From positions 69,490 through 113,901 of the forward strand of contig JADFYW010000002.1 of the NCBI GenBank assembly GCA_015232855.1: a stretch of 44,412 nucleotides of DNA, read 5' to 3'. How positions within the stretch are numbered: position 1 is the first letter of the stretch; the number at the start of each line of letters is the position of its first letter. Positions 1-8,736 of the stretch are shown here, piece by piece. Under the pieces are notes generated by a model. It was given only the letters and a program-made list of their open reading frames with translations, was not told where the DNA came from and ran no database searches. Source of the DNA: Fibrobacteria bacterium (GTDB lineage: Bacteria; Fibrobacterota; Fibrobacteria; UBA11236; JADFYW01). The position numbers and the translations under genes were made by a program.

Positions 1-1
1 T

Positions 2-1030
2 ATCATTATTGATGAAGCACAGGAATCTCCTCAGCTGTTCAGAGAATTGAGGGGGGTAATTGATAAAAACAGGGGAAATAAAAACCGTTTTTTACTTACA
101 GGGTCAAGCTCCTATAAACTTCTGAAAAACGTTTCAGAAAGTCTGGCTGGTCGTATTGGCATAATAGAATTAGGAACATTAAAATATAATGAGTACATTC
201 AGAACCCATTATCTCCAATCTATTCCATATTTGAAAGCGCTATTTCCAACAAAACTGGAGATTTTTTAAAAACATTGAAACCACCCCGAACGGATAAAGG
301 TCTTTTAGATTTTTATTTTAAGGGTGGCTATCCAGAACCCCTACTGGAAGATAATTCAGACTTCCACGAACACTGGATGGAAAATTATTTCAGAGCCTAC
401 ATTGAACGGGACATACGTAAATTATTTCCTAAACTTAAACACATAACCTACCGAAGATTTATTTCCGTACTGGCAGCTTTATCCGGAACCCTTATTAATA
501 AAAGTGAAGTCGGTAGAACCATTGATACATCAGAAGTAACCGTTCGTGATTACCTTGATATTGCCCATAACAGTTATCTCTGGCGGAATGTACTCAGTTA
601 TGAAAAGAGCGCCAGCAAATCAGTAATTAAAATGCCAAAAGGTAATTTCCGAGATTCGGGCCTTCGTCATCATCTCCTTGATATTTTAAATCCCAAACAG
701 GTAAGCGTACACCCCTCTACCGGCTCTGGATTTGAGGCCTTCATTATCGAAGAATTAATTAAAGGTCTACAGGCAACAGGGCTGACCGGTTGGAGATATT
801 CCTATTACCGTACAAAGAATGGTGTGGAGGTTGACTTGATTCTAGAAGGAGCTTTTGGCGTATTGCCTGTAGAAATTAAATACGGCATGAAAACAACATC
901 AACCAAACTGTCCTCACTTAAATATTTTTTACATTCAAATAAACTTCCACTCGGCATGGTCATAAATAATTGCGATCAGGTCGAGAAATTGTCAGATAAT
1001 ATTATCCAAATTCCCGCTGCGCTTATATAA
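2..1030 (+). CDS. AAA+ ATPase with DUF4143 C-terminal region (5' partial)
   Basis: The reading frame is open from the first bases of the window, so the gene starts upstream and its Walker A motif is missing. The visible part begins with a Walker B sequence (IIIDEAQ), followed about 25 residues later by a sensor-1-like strand (FLLTGSSS). Further on are YIERDIRKL, a winged-helix-like stretch (SEVGRTIDTSEVTVRDYL) and a nuclease-like end (YYRTKNGVEVDLIL, then VEIKYG). This order is typical of the AAA_14/DUF4143 family. Those ATPases are common in bacteria and archaea, often as isolated genes, and their cellular role is poorly defined. The gene converges on the minus-strand lipoprotein gene ending at 1058, and no clear terminator is visible in the 27 bases between them. 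Family is fairly certain; function is unknown. Confidence 0.85.
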   Translation: MIIDEAQESPQLFRELRGVIDKNRGNKNRFLLTGSSSYKLLKNVSESLAGRIGIIELGTLKYNEYIQNPLSPIYSIFESAISNKTGDFLKTLKPPRTDKGLLDFYFKGGYPEPLLEDNSDFHEHWMENYFRAYIERDIRKLFPKLKHITYRRFISVLAALSGTLINKSEVGRTIDTSEVTVRDYLDIAHNSYLWRNVLSYEKSASKSVIKMPKGNFRDSGLRHHLLDILNPKQVSVHPSTGSGFEAFIIEELIKGLQATGLTGWRYSYYRTKNGVEVDLILEGAFGVLPVEIKYGMKTTSTKLSSLKYFLHSNKLPLGMVINNCDQVEKLSDNIIQIPAALI

Positions 1031-1057
1031 GAATAAGGCTATTTAAAAACGAAAGAA

Positions 1058-1798
1058 TCACGGACCAACCGGATCCTGATTGGGGATAGCGTTAAAAAAG
1101 GTGTACACCATATTTCTACCGCTTACTTCTTTCAGATTATTGATATTGGCGATATTGACCCAGACGATGTCTGTAGAAATTTGTGGAAACTGGTTATGTA
1201 TAAAGTCTGCATTCACCCCGTTCCGCACTTGAATCTCCCAGGGGTATTTTTTGTTTTTTGCCAAATTCCCATCAAACAAAACAGAATCATGTTTAGCTGC
1301 ATTAAAGCCAAAGAAGCTCGCAGGAGTACGTGATTTTTTTTGAGGTAAATCAGCAATGCCCGTAAAATGAAAATCACCTATGTAATTCAACATATTTTCT
1401 TCAGCTACAAAATGAACCAGTATTTTAGTATCAAATACCCAGCTGTAATATTTATTGCTTTCAAAATCCCATTCTGAATCCATAAATTCCAGTTCGGATA
1501 TTTTCCAGGATCCAGGTTGAATTTCCATTATCAGTTCGAAAGGATTTGTATTACCGGTAGAGAGCTTTACCACTTCTGATTTTTCTGAGAAGTCCTCATT
1601 CGGCACATGGTAATTGGGCACCGCAGAATATTTTTTGGTAAAGAGCATTTTAAGCTTATACCCTTTGGGTAAATCAAATAACCGGACATATATCCGGGTC
1701 TTCTTTTTGTCAGAGGTTATCGCAAACCGGTTTTGGACGTCCTGAACAGAAGCACAGCCAAATAGCAGTATAACAAAACACAATAAATAGGAATACAT
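1058..1798 (-). CDS. Predicted lipoprotein, unknown function
   Basis: The 246-residue product starts with a short hydrophobic segment ending in LLFGC, a convincing lipobox, so the mature protein is probably lipid-anchored from Cys15. The rest is soluble and beta-rich in appearance, with many aromatic residues; I recognise no family. The ATG overlaps the stop of the upstream methyltransferase gene by one base (TAATG), which points to translational coupling. It is the last gene of the minus-strand run that begins at the chaperone cluster. Existence is well supported; function is not known. Confidence 0.75.
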   Translation of the reverse strand: MYSYLLCFVILLFGCASVQDVQNRFAITSDKKKTRIYVRLFDLPKGYKLKMLFTKKYSAVPNYHVPNEDFSEKSEVVKLSTGNTNPFELIMEIQPGSWKISELEFMDSEWDFESNKYYSWVFDTKILVHFVAEENMLNYIGDFHFTGIADLPQKKSRTPASFFGFNAAKHDSVLFDGNLAKNKKYPWEIQVRNGVNADFIHNQFPQISTDIVWVNIANINNLKEVSGRNMVYTFFNAIPNQDPVGP

Positions 1799-2484
1799 TA
1801 CCGAGCCCTCTCAAACAGTCCCATATATTCCCCAGGCTCGTGGGAAATGCGAACATGAGACACCTGGCGCAGGCCAAACCGACGCATAATAAAGCGCTTC
1901 CATCCAGCGGCCGTCATAAAATGCCAGCGGTGACAAGGGTCATCATCCCAACCAATGGGTACACAAAACAATACTTTAGCGTCGTCTTTCAGCACCCGGT
2001 CAAGTTCCCCGGCAAAGCCCTTAATATCGCGAAGATGTTCCAGCACATGAAAACCAATTAAAAGATCCATAGTATTTTTTTTAAGGGGAAGCCTGCAAGC
2101 ATCCCCGTTAATTACATAATGCCCCGGCAGAGATGGGGCTGTGATTTCTTCATATCTGAAATCAACACCAACATATTTCGCAGCCGGATATTTTTCAAGC
2201 ACCCTCTGCCCGAACCAGCCACTTTCACAACCAATTTCAAGGCATTGCCCCGGAAAGAAATCAATACTATCCAGTTTTGTTTGCGCACTTTTGTCATAGT
2301 GCTTTTGAGTAAACTCCGGTCGTCCCTCTTTCTCCATCTCCATCCAGTTTTGTTTCTGGATCCGATGTTCATCAATAACATTATTGACTAACGGCTTAGG
2401 AAAGCGATTATAATAAGAACAAGAGCATGCCCGAACCAATACTCGTTTGTAATACTGTAGTTTTTGAAAAGTGAAGGTACTCAA
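1798..2484 (-). CDS. Class I SAM-dependent methyltransferase (Methyltransf_11-like)
   Basis: This 228-residue protein carries the class I methyltransferase signatures: motif I (CLEIGCESGWFG) near residue 82, an acidic strand-2 end (YVGVDFRYEE), the INGDACRLPL segment that usually contacts adenine, and a motif like post-I/II (IGFHVLEHLRDI) followed by ELDRVLK and VLFCVP. It should transfer a methyl group from SAM to a small molecule or envelope component; the acceptor cannot be predicted. The start is a TTG two bases after the stop of the lipoprotein gene; an in-frame TAA three codons upstream rules out a longer protein. The stop overlaps the next ATG (TAATG). The flanking lipoprotein genes hint at an envelope link, but that is inference. 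Confidence 0.8.
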   Translation of the reverse strand: MSTFTFQKLQYYKRVLVRACSCSYYNRFPKPLVNNVIDEHRIQKQNWMEMEKEGRPEFTQKHYDKSAQTKLDSIDFFPGQCLEIGCESGWFGQRVLEKYPAAKYVGVDFRYEEITAPSLPGHYVINGDACRLPLKKNTMDLLIGFHVLEHLRDIKGFAGELDRVLKDDAKVLFCVPIGWDDDPCHRWHFMTAAGWKRFIMRRFGLRQVSHVRISHEPGEYMGLFERAR

Positions 2485-2486
2485 TA

Positions 2487-3002
2487 TTACTTATTAGTGA
2501 CAACAGTCACATTCACCGTACCGGTCACTGAAGAAGTCTCATCAACTTCATTGACTACTTCAGAAAAGTAAAAAACACATTGATTACCGCTTAGATTCGT
2601 CCGCATCTCCACCGTATCCGCGTCTGGGGCTACCATATACAACAGAGCACCATTTATCCACCAGGTCCCATTTTCGGTAACCATATCTTGAGTGGCTGTG
2701 GGATCACTCGGGTCTGCGTCATCAGAATAACTTTCAAAGGTACTGTCTGCATTAAACTGAATGTAGCTTCCATCAGTTACCGTATACGAGGTATCAACGT
2801 TCATGGTAGTGTCCATTCCAAACAGAGGAATGACCATTTTTACCGATCCACTAGAAGTGAATGTCTGCCAGAGCCATTTGCCGAGGATAGTTTCTGCAGT
2901 GGCAGGAGTGCCACTATCCGAATCATCATCACCAAAAATACAAGACATCAACCCAAGGGACAGCGCCCCAATAAATATTGCAATAAAAAATTTCTTAATC
3001 AT
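2487..3002 (-). CDS. Predicted lipoprotein with lipocalin-like beta-barrel region
   Basis: From the ATG at 3002 the product is 171 residues. It has a classic lipoprotein signal (MIKKFFIAIFIGALSLGLMSC, lipobox LMSC), then an acidic Gly/Asp/Ser linker. The remaining part (ILGKWLWQTF, later NGTWWINGALLYMV) resembles the short lipocalin-like domains of secreted bacterial lipoproteins: a GxW start and repeated beta strands. A longer frame reaches 3062, but the extra 20 residues would precede the signal peptide, and the 3002 ATG has an AAGGA sequence a few bases upstream, so I chose it. The next gene starts two bases after its stop. A gap of about 84 bases separates it from the regulator gene, so it may have its own promoter. 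Confidence 0.75.
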   Translation of the reverse strand: MIKKFFIAIFIGALSLGLMSCIFGDDDSDSGTPATAETILGKWLWQTFTSSGSVKMVIPLFGMDTTMNVDTSYTVTDGSYIQFNADSTFESYSDDADPSDPTATQDMVTENGTWWINGALLYMVAPDADTVEMRTNLSGNQCVFYFSEVVNEVDETSSVTGTVNVTVVTNK

Positions 3003-3086
3003 GGTTATCCTTTCCTTTTCTCCCAAATTAAACTTTTCTACGGGAAAGGGGTAGTAAAACAAAAGGAAAGGTTAGTCAGTTACGGT

Positions 3087-4448
3087 TTACACCTTGATAT
3101 CGTGTTCCTTAATCTTCCGCCACAGTGTGCTGCGGGAAATACCCAAACGCCTGGCGGCATCAGTCTGATTATTGTTTAACAGCTCCAGGGCTTTTGTTAT
3201 GTGCATCTTTTCCATATGATTAAGAGTCTCTATCCGGGAACTATAAGAGGATACATCATCACTCCCCGGAAGCGACAGTAACTCCGGAGCACCCGATTCT
3301 TTTACCAGATTTTCAGGAAGATGTTCTTTGGCAATATACCCTCCATCGCATAAGACTACTGCATGCTCAATAATATTCTCAAGTTCCCTGATATTACCGG
3401 GATAATTATAATTCAACAATATTAATTTAACATCTGCGGTAAGCCCCTTGATATGCACATCGTTTTGTTTGCTGTAGCGTTCCACAAAAAACTGAACCAG
3501 ATTCATTAAGTTCTCTTTGCGCTCTCTCAGTGGGGGAAGGGTTATCTGAAAAATATTCAGCCGATAATAAAGATCTTCTCTGAATCTCCCATCGGCCAGG
3601 GCCTCTTTTAACCGCATATTGGTTGCCGCAATCACCCGTACATTTACAATCCGATTTTCGGTACTTCCTACCTTGCGTACTTCTTTTTGCTGTAAAAAAC
3701 GAAGTAGTTTTACTTGCAAAGCAAGGGGCAGTTCACCAATCTCATCCAAAAAAAGCGTTCCATTGTCAGCTTCTTCAAAAAGGCCCTTTCTATCAGCAAT
3801 GGAGCCGGTATACGCCCCCTTTTTAGAACCAAACAACTCTGATTCCATTAAGTTCTCAGGAATAGCCGCACAGTTAACCGTTACAAAAGGCTCATCCACC
3901 CGGTTACTCAGGCGGTGAATGAGGTTTGCAATAAATTCCTTACCGGTCCCGGTTTCTCCTTCTATTAAAATAGAGCTGTTGGTAGGTGCCACTTTTATAA
4001 TAGTAGCCAGGATTTTTTCCATTGCAGGAGAAGAACCCAGGAGGTCCCGCATCACATGTTCTTCCAACACCCGGTGATTTTTGAGCGTAAAGGCCCTTGC
4101 AATCACTTTTCTGACCAATGTTTCCATAAGGTCGAGACGCACAGGACGCACCAAAATAGAATGGGCCCCGCCGCGCACGGCTTCTTCGGCCCTGGATGTA
4201 TCTACCCGGTCAGAAATAATAAAAGTTTCAACGCCTGGATTATGGGTTTTTACCAGGTCCAGAGTATCCAGATTATCAATATTAAGTAACTCTACCGAAA
4301 TAAAAGCCGTACCAAAACCGCCAGTACTGATCAGCTTGATAGCCTCTGACCCGCCCCGACTATGCACAATTTCTGTGTTCCGCACAGACCAGTTCTGAAG
4401 AACTTGTCCTTCCAGTTCGTCGTTTATATCGAGTATGAGTATTTTCAT
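3087..4448 (-). CDS. Sigma-54-dependent transcriptional activator, NtrC/AtoC type, degenerate receiver domain
   Basis: The 453 residues form three domains. Residues 1-115 look like a response-regulator receiver. Residues 135-365 are the AAA+ sigma-54 activator domain: Walker A (GETGTGKE), the sigma-54 contact loop as GAYTGS, Walker B ([11 protein letters not shown]) and the sensor/arginine region ([10 protein letters not shown]). The C-terminus is a Fis-type helix-turn-helix ([16 protein letters not shown]). The receiver appears to lack its phosphorylation centre: the aspartate expected at the end of strand 3 aligns with Ser in TAFISVELL, and the conserved lysine aligns with Arg in LVRPVRLDL. 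It may therefore respond to something other than phosphorylation, or act constitutively. The start codon overlaps the dnaJ stop (ATGA), so its translation is probably coupled to dnaJ. Confidence 0.93.
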   Translation of the reverse strand: MKILILDINDELEGQVLQNWSVRNTEIVHSRGGSEAIKLISTGGFGTAFISVELLNIDNLDTLDLVKTHNPGVETFIISDRVDTSRAEEAVRGGAHSILVRPVRLDLMETLVRKVIARAFTLKNHRVLEEHVMRDLLGSSPAMEKILATIIKVAPTNSSILIEGETGTGKEFIANLIHRLSNRVDEPFVTVNCAAIPENLMESELFGSKKGAYTGSIADRKGLFEEADNGTLFLDEIGELPLALQVKLLRFLQQKEVRKVGSTENRIVNVRVIAATNMRLKEALADGRFREDLYYRLNIFQITLPPLRERKENLMNLVQFFVERYSKQNDVHIKGLTADVKLILLNYNYPGNIRELENIIEHAVVLCDGGYIAKEHLPENLVKESGAPELLSLPGSDDVSSYSSRIETLNHMEKMHITKALELLNNNQTDAARRLGISRSTLWRKIKEHDIKV

Positions 4449-5581
4449 TTAAAGAAACTTTTTGCCTTTTTGAAAAATGATTTATCTCCCGGTTCGTGTT
4501 CTTGTACTTCGTCAAGCTCATTCAAGAGTTCCTTTTCCCGTACACTGAGAGTAGAAGGTGTAAATACATGCACCTTTACATACTGGTCACCCCGGCGCCC
4601 GGTATTTAAATCAGGAAGGCCTTTACCCGCGAGACGAAAGAGTTTCTCAGACTGGGTACCTGCCGGTATTTTGAGATCCACTTCGCCGTCTATGGTCTTG
4701 ACCCGGATTTCTCCGCCGAGAGCAACCGTAGTAAACTGCACTTCTGAAGTGCAAACCACGTCATTCCCCTGGCGCTCGAAATAAGGATCTTCTTTTTCGG
4801 CAATAATTGCTAAGAGGTCACCAGAAGCCCCCCCATTCATACCCTTATTACCTTCTCCCCGCAGGGTGATGTAATTCCCCTGGGCCACACCAGCCGGTAC
4901 ATCAATAGAAATAGTAACTTCACTTTTTTCCCGACCCTGACCGTAACAATCCTTACACTTATTCTTGATAATTTTCCCACGTCCCCGACATTCGGGGCAG
5001 GTCGTTACATTCACCATGGTACCAAAAAGAGACTGTTGGGTCTGGCGTACCTGGCCCACACCACCGCAAACAGAACAACTCGAATCACCTGAGCCGCCTT
5101 TGCCACCGCAGGTCTTACAGTTATTGTAACGCCTGAGTTTAACCTTTTTTGTGGCCCCCTTTAAAATTTCCTGGAGTGTGAGAGGGATTTTTATCTGGAT
5201 ATCTTCACCACGGGGAGCTTCTGCCCGGGGTCGCCGACTCCTGCCACCAAAGCCACCAAATCCGCCGCCACCTCCGAACATATCACCGAAAATATCACCG
5301 AATTGACTAAAAATATCATCAAAATTGTGGAAACCGCCTCCACCGCCCATGCCTTGTACACCCGCATGGCCAAACTGATCATATTGGGCCTTTTTCTTGG
5401 AGTCAGAAAGCACGTCGTAGGCCTCTGCTGCTTCTTTAAAACGGTCTTCCGCCGCCTTGTCTCCGGGATTTTTATCCGGGTGATTTTTAATTGCCAGCTT
5501 TTTATAGGCGTTTTTCAATTGCTGTGTGCTCGCATTCCTGGATACCCCCAGGACCTCGTAATAATCTCTTTTATCTGCCAT
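4445..5581 (-). CDS. dnaJ: Chaperone protein DnaJ
   Basis: This is the Hsp40 co-chaperone that delivers substrates to DnaK and stimulates its ATPase. The 378-residue protein has the full type I architecture: J domain (residues 1-70, with HPD in KNHPDKNPG), a Gly/Phe-rich linker (about 75-120), four zinc-binding CxxCxGxG-like repeats ([32 protein letters not shown]) and a C-terminal substrate-binding region. Length is normal for the family. It lies downstream of dnaK across a 332-base spacer containing hairpins, so it could be read from the dnaK transcript or from its own promoter. Its TGA overlaps the ATG of the sigma-54 activator gene. Confidence 0.98.
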   Translation of the reverse strand: MADKRDYYEVLGVSRNASTQQLKNAYKKLAIKNHPDKNPGDKAAEDRFKEAAEAYDVLSDSKKKAQYDQFGHAGVQGMGGGGGFHNFDDIFSQFGDIFGDMFGGGGGFGGFGGRSRRPRAEAPRGEDIQIKIPLTLQEILKGATKKVKLRRYNNCKTCGGKGGSGDSSCSVCGGVGQVRQTQQSLFGTMVNVTTCPECRGRGKIIKNKCKDCYGQGREKSEVTISIDVPAGVAQGNYITLRGEGNKGMNGGASGDLLAIIAEKEDPYFERQGNDVVCTSEVQFTTVALGGEIRVKTIDGEVDLKIPAGTQSEKLFRLAGKGLPDLNTGRRGDQYVKVHVFTPSTLSVREKELLNELDEVQEHEPGDKSFFKKAKSFFK

Positions 5582-5618
5582 TTGGATAATCTTTCGTATA
5601 AATATTTAAATCGTTATA

Positions 5619-5649
5619 GCCGGAGTAACAGGTATTCTATTACTCCGGC
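5619..5649. promoter_or_regulatory. Perfect inverted repeat in the dnaJ leader
   Basis: GCCGGAGTAA at 5619-5628 is repeated exactly in reverse complement at 5640-5649 with an 11-base loop. It sits 38 bases upstream of the dnaJ ATG on the minus strand. No T-run follows on either side, so a simple intrinsic terminator is unlikely. It could be an RNA stem controlling dnaJ expression or mRNA stability, or an operator. It does not match CIRCE. Confidence 0.5.
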
Positions 5650-5741
5650 CATGGTAACGCTGTGTTTTTATTGTAAATATGCACATCTTGATTCCGGACA
5701 AGCCCATGCACATCAATTTAAGGTACAAATGCCCGACCCCA

Positions 5742-5849
5742 GTCATTCCAGCTCGTCTGGAATCATGAACATCGAAGCCAACTTTTTCAAATTTATTGGT
5801 TGAAAATGTATTTCTTCTTTTTTCAGGATTCCGGACAAGCCGGAATGAC
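5742..5849. repeat. Dispersed GTCATT-type inverted repeat, copy 1
   Basis: The element begins GTCATTCC and ends GGAATGAC. Each end forms its own hairpin: ATTCCAG/CTGGAAT at 5745-5763 with a 5-base loop, and ATTCCGG/CCGGAAT at 5828-5846 with loop ACAAG. The interior is not conserved with the other copies at 7937-8011 and 37314-37392. This copy is the most divergent of the three. Confidence 0.65.
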
Positions 5850-5913
5850 TGGTTTTTGGCATTATTTTCACTTATTTATCCTTAAATTAAAGTACATATA
5901 ACTTTACCGTTCC

Positions 5914-7857
5914 CTAGTCCACCACCTCGTAGTCTGCGTCAACCGCACCATCGCTTTTCTTTTTGTCGTCTTGAGGTGGGGCCTGCTGCTGTTGCTGAGA
6001 AGGATCTCCCTGAGGACCACCGGGGCCAGCTTGCTGCTGTTGAGCATCTGCCGCAGCCGCTTTATACATAGCCTCAGAAATCTTGTGAGAAGTTTCTTCG
6101 AGCTTTTTCATGGCTGCTTTCACTTCTTCCAGATTTTCAGAGCCCTGCACCTTTTTCAAGTCTTCGAGGGCAGCTTCTACTTGTTTCTTTTCGTCCTCGC
6201 CCACTTTGTCGCCATGTTCCTTAATCAGTTTTTCAGTGGCGTAAATAGCGTGTTCGCACTGGTTCTTCACTTCCACTTTTTCTTTTTCTTTTTTGTCGGT
6301 CTCGGCATTGGCCTCAGCTTCTTTTACCATCTTATCGATATCCGCCTCAGACAAACCGGAAGATGATTCAATACGGATTTTTTGTTCTTTACCCGTGGCT
6401 TTATCTTTGGCGCTTACATTTACAATACCATTAGCATCAATATCAAAGGTCACCTCAATCTGGGGCACCCCTCTTGGAGCCGGCGGAATCTCGGTCAGTT
6501 CAAAACGGCCAAGAGTCCGGTTGGCATGGGCCATCTCACGTTCGCCCTGCAACACATGAATAGAAACCGCAGGCTGGTTGTCATCAGCTGTTGAGAACAC
6601 CTGGCTCTTACGGGTGGGGATAGTGGAGTTTCGTTCGATGAGTTTGGTCATTACACCGCCCAAAGTCTCGATACCCAGTGAAAGCGGGGTAACATCGAGT
6701 AACAGTACGTCTTTAACTGCATCGTCACCGGCCAAAACGCCTGCCTGTATCGCAGCACCAATAGCCACCACTTCATCAGGATTCACACCCTTGTGAGGTT
6801 CTCTGTTAAAGAGTTCCTGTACACGTTTTTGTACAGCGGGGATACGCGTAGAACCACCCACCAGTATTACTTCGTTGATTTCAGACAACGATACATCGGC
6901 ATCTTTAATCGCTGCTTCACAAGGACCAACAGAGCGCTCTACCAGTTCTTCAGTCAACTGCTCAAACTTCGCCTGGCTAAGATTGAGATTCAAATGTTTA
7001 GGGCCAGAAGCATCTGCTGTAATAAAAGGCAGGTTAATATCAGTTGAAGTTGTAGAAGACAAATCGATTTTTGCCTTTTCCGCAGCTTCTTTTATACGCT
7101 GCACCGCCATCTTATCCTTTGAGAGGTCTATACCATCACTCTTTTTGAATTCTTCATAGATCCAGTTCATAACGGCCTGATCAAAGTCATCGCCGCCAAG
7201 CTGAGTATTACCGTTAGTTGATTTTACTTCGAATACCCCATCGCCAATTTCTAAAATGGAGATATCAAAAGTACCTCCTCCCAGATCATATACCGCAATA
7301 ACCTCGTTGTCTTTTTTGTCGAGACCGTAGGCAAGGGAAGCCGCCGTTGGCTCATTGACAATGCGGAGCACTTCGAGACCAGCAATCTTACCCGCGTCTT
7401 TAGTGGCCTGGCGTTGACTGTCGTTAAAATACGCAGGAACCGTGATAACTGCCTGGGTCACTTTTTCACCCAGATAATCTTCCGCTGTCTTTTTGAGGGA
7501 CTGTAAAATAATTGCAGAAATCTCCGGTGGTGTGTATTTTTTATCGCCAATCTGCACGCTTACCATATCATCACCGGAACCGGCAATATTGTAAGAGACG
7601 TTCTTTTCGTCTTCAGCCACTTCTGAGAGTCGATGGCCCATAAAACGTTTTATAGAGTAGATGGTTTTTTCTGCGTTAGTGATAGCCTGACGTTTAGCCA
7701 CCTGGCCCACCAGACGTTCATCGTTTTTAGCAAAACCCACGATAGAAGGAGTTGTACGTCCACCTTCTGCATTGGGGATAACGACGGGTTTCCCGCCTTC
7801 CATAACTGCAACGCAGCTATTGGTTGTTCCTAAATCTATACCTATAATTTTACCCAT
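5914..7857 (-). CDS. dnaK: Chaperone protein DnaK (Hsp70)
   Basis: This is the ATP-driven Hsp70 chaperone. The 647-residue protein starts with the phosphate-1 loop ([17 protein letters not shown]), has the second phosphate motif ([13 protein letters not shown]) near residue 192 and the adenosine motif ([14 protein letters not shown]) near 335, followed by the interdomain linker ([13 protein letters not shown]) and a substrate-binding domain. The C-terminal tail is rich in Gln and Pro and ends in an acidic DADYEVVD. An AAAAAAGGAAA ribosome-binding region precedes the ATG at 7857. It lies between grpE and dnaJ, on the same strand. No CIRCE operator precedes it, so heat control presumably comes from an upstream promoter or an unrecognised site. 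Confidence 0.99.
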   Translation of the reverse strand: MGKIIGIDLGTTNSCVAVMEGGKPVVIPNAEGGRTTPSIVGFAKNDERLVGQVAKRQAITNAEKTIYSIKRFMGHRLSEVAEDEKNVSYNIAGSGDDMVSVQIGDKKYTPPEISAIILQSLKKTAEDYLGEKVTQAVITVPAYFNDSQRQATKDAGKIAGLEVLRIVNEPTAASLAYGLDKKDNEVIAVYDLGGGTFDISILEIGDGVFEVKSTNGNTQLGGDDFDQAVMNWIYEEFKKSDGIDLSKDKMAVQRIKEAAEKAKIDLSSTTSTDINLPFITADASGPKHLNLNLSQAKFEQLTEELVERSVGPCEAAIKDADVSLSEINEVILVGGSTRIPAVQKRVQELFNREPHKGVNPDEVVAIGAAIQAGVLAGDDAVKDVLLLDVTPLSLGIETLGGVMTKLIERNSTIPTRKSQVFSTADDNQPAVSIHVLQGEREMAHANRTLGRFELTEIPPAPRGVPQIEVTFDIDANGIVNVSAKDKATGKEQKIRIESSSGLSEADIDKMVKEAEANAETDKKEKEKVEVKNQCEHAIYATEKLIKEHGDKVGEDEKKQVEAALEDLKKVQGSENLEEVKAAMKKLEETSHKISEAMYKAAAADAQQQQAGPGGPQGDPSQQQQQAPPQDDKKKSDGAVDADYEVVD

Positions 7858-7936
7858 GTTAGTTTCCTTTTTTAATGTTTTGTGATTTAATAATTCATCT
7901 TAAGTTGATTACCTGACTAAAACTCCACCGAACACT

Positions 7937-8011
7937 GTCATTCCCCGGCTTGACCGGGCAATCCATCTTGCTGTTATGGTCATGGATTCCCCGGCCAAGC
8001 CGGGGAATGAC
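7937..8011. repeat. Dispersed GTCATT-type inverted repeat, copy 2
   Basis: The left half (7937-7964) and right half (7984-8011) are imperfect reverse complements, with outer ends GTCATT and AATGAC. Each half folds into a hairpin, for example ATTCCCCGG/CCGGGGAAT with loop CCAAG at 7986-8008. The 28-base left half differs at only one position from the left half of the copy at 37314. It sits between grpE and dnaK and could affect read-through or transcript stability. Confidence 0.8.
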
Positions 8012-8049
8012 AAGACCTGGTATGCGTTTTTTCATTAAACATATTGCCT

Positions 8050-8718
8050 TTATTCTTTTCCCTTCGCTACAATCACCTTTGCGTGTTTTAAAATTTTCGT
8101 TTTCACTTTATATCCCTTCTGATATACCTGAACAATGTGGTCCTCTTCCAGAGTATCGTGGGGCTGCTGCATAATGGCCTCGTGGAAGTTAGGGTCGAAC
8201 TCTTCTCCTTCGGGGTTTATCTCTTCGAGCCCGGCTTCTTCCAGTACGTCTTTAAATTTATTGAAAATCATTTTGATACCCGCTTCAAAATCTTCCAGCT
8301 TTTTTGCTTTCTGCTCAGGGCTAAAGGCCATTTCGAAAGTCTCCAGGGTAGGAATCAATTTTTCCATAAGACCCGCCTGGGCGGTTTGGATGAGTTGGAG
8401 GCTTTCTTTTGCCGTACGCTTCCTGAAGTTTTCAAACTCCGCATAGAGACGCAGGTATTTTTCTTTTATACCTTCCTCCTCTTCAGAGAGCTCTTCATTC
8501 TCATCATCACTATAATCGCAGGAATCTTCTTCTGTGCCGTCTTCTTCGGTCTTATCTTTTGCTTCGCCCTCAGTCTTTTCAGGCTCTTCGCCAACTCCTT
8601 CAGCAGCTTCTTCCTCCGACCCCTCAACAGAATCCGGAGTTTCAATAATGGACTCGGGGGCCTCCTCCGATCCCTGGCTTTGCTCTTTATCGCTTACGTT
8701 TTCTTTTGCTTCGACCAT
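8050..8718 (-). CDS. grpE: Nucleotide exchange factor GrpE
   Basis: GrpE releases ADP from DnaK. The 222-residue product has an unusually long, very acidic, low-complexity N-terminus (about residues 1-85, mostly Glu/Asp/Ser). A coiled coil with the family motif YAEFENFRKRTAKE follows, then the beta-wing domain ending in a basic stretch (KVKTKILKHAKVIVAKGKE). A good AAGGAG ribosome-binding site stands before the ATG at 8718. It is 18 bases downstream of hrcA and surely cotranscribed with it. The acidic N-terminus is longer than in most GrpE proteins and may form an extended disordered tail. Confidence 0.97.
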   Translation of the reverse strand: MVEAKENVSDKEQSQGSEEAPESIIETPDSVEGSEEEAAEGVGEEPEKTEGEAKDKTEEDGTEEDSCDYSDDENEELSEEEEGIKEKYLRLYAEFENFRKRTAKESLQLIQTAQAGLMEKLIPTLETFEMAFSPEQKAKKLEDFEAGIKMIFNKFKDVLEEAGLEEINPEGEEFDPNFHEAIMQQPHDTLEEDHIVQVYQKGYKVKTKILKHAKVIVAKGKE

Positions 8719-8736
8719 GCGTGCTCCTTAAAATTT

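Larger units (their letters stand above)
5582..5913. other. Long dnaK-dnaJ spacer containing hairpins, no gene
   Basis: This 332-base gap holds no convincing coding frame. It contains a perfect 10-bp hairpin (5619-5649) close to the dnaJ start, half of a dispersed repeat motif near 5690-5705 (ATTCCGGACAAGCC), and a full copy of the GTCATT-type inverted repeat at 5742-5849. No CIRCE-like operator is visible. Confidence 0.7.

Noticed and set aside
2688..3179. 163-codon plus-strand frame opposite the lipoprotein and regulator genes
   Set aside because: It spans two real genes on the other strand and their gap, without a ribosome-binding site or domain.
5619..5649. Possible second CIRCE before dnaJ
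   Set aside because: The arms GCCGGAGTAA/TTACTCCGGC do not match TTAGCACTC/GAGTGCTAA, and the loop is 11 bases instead of 9.
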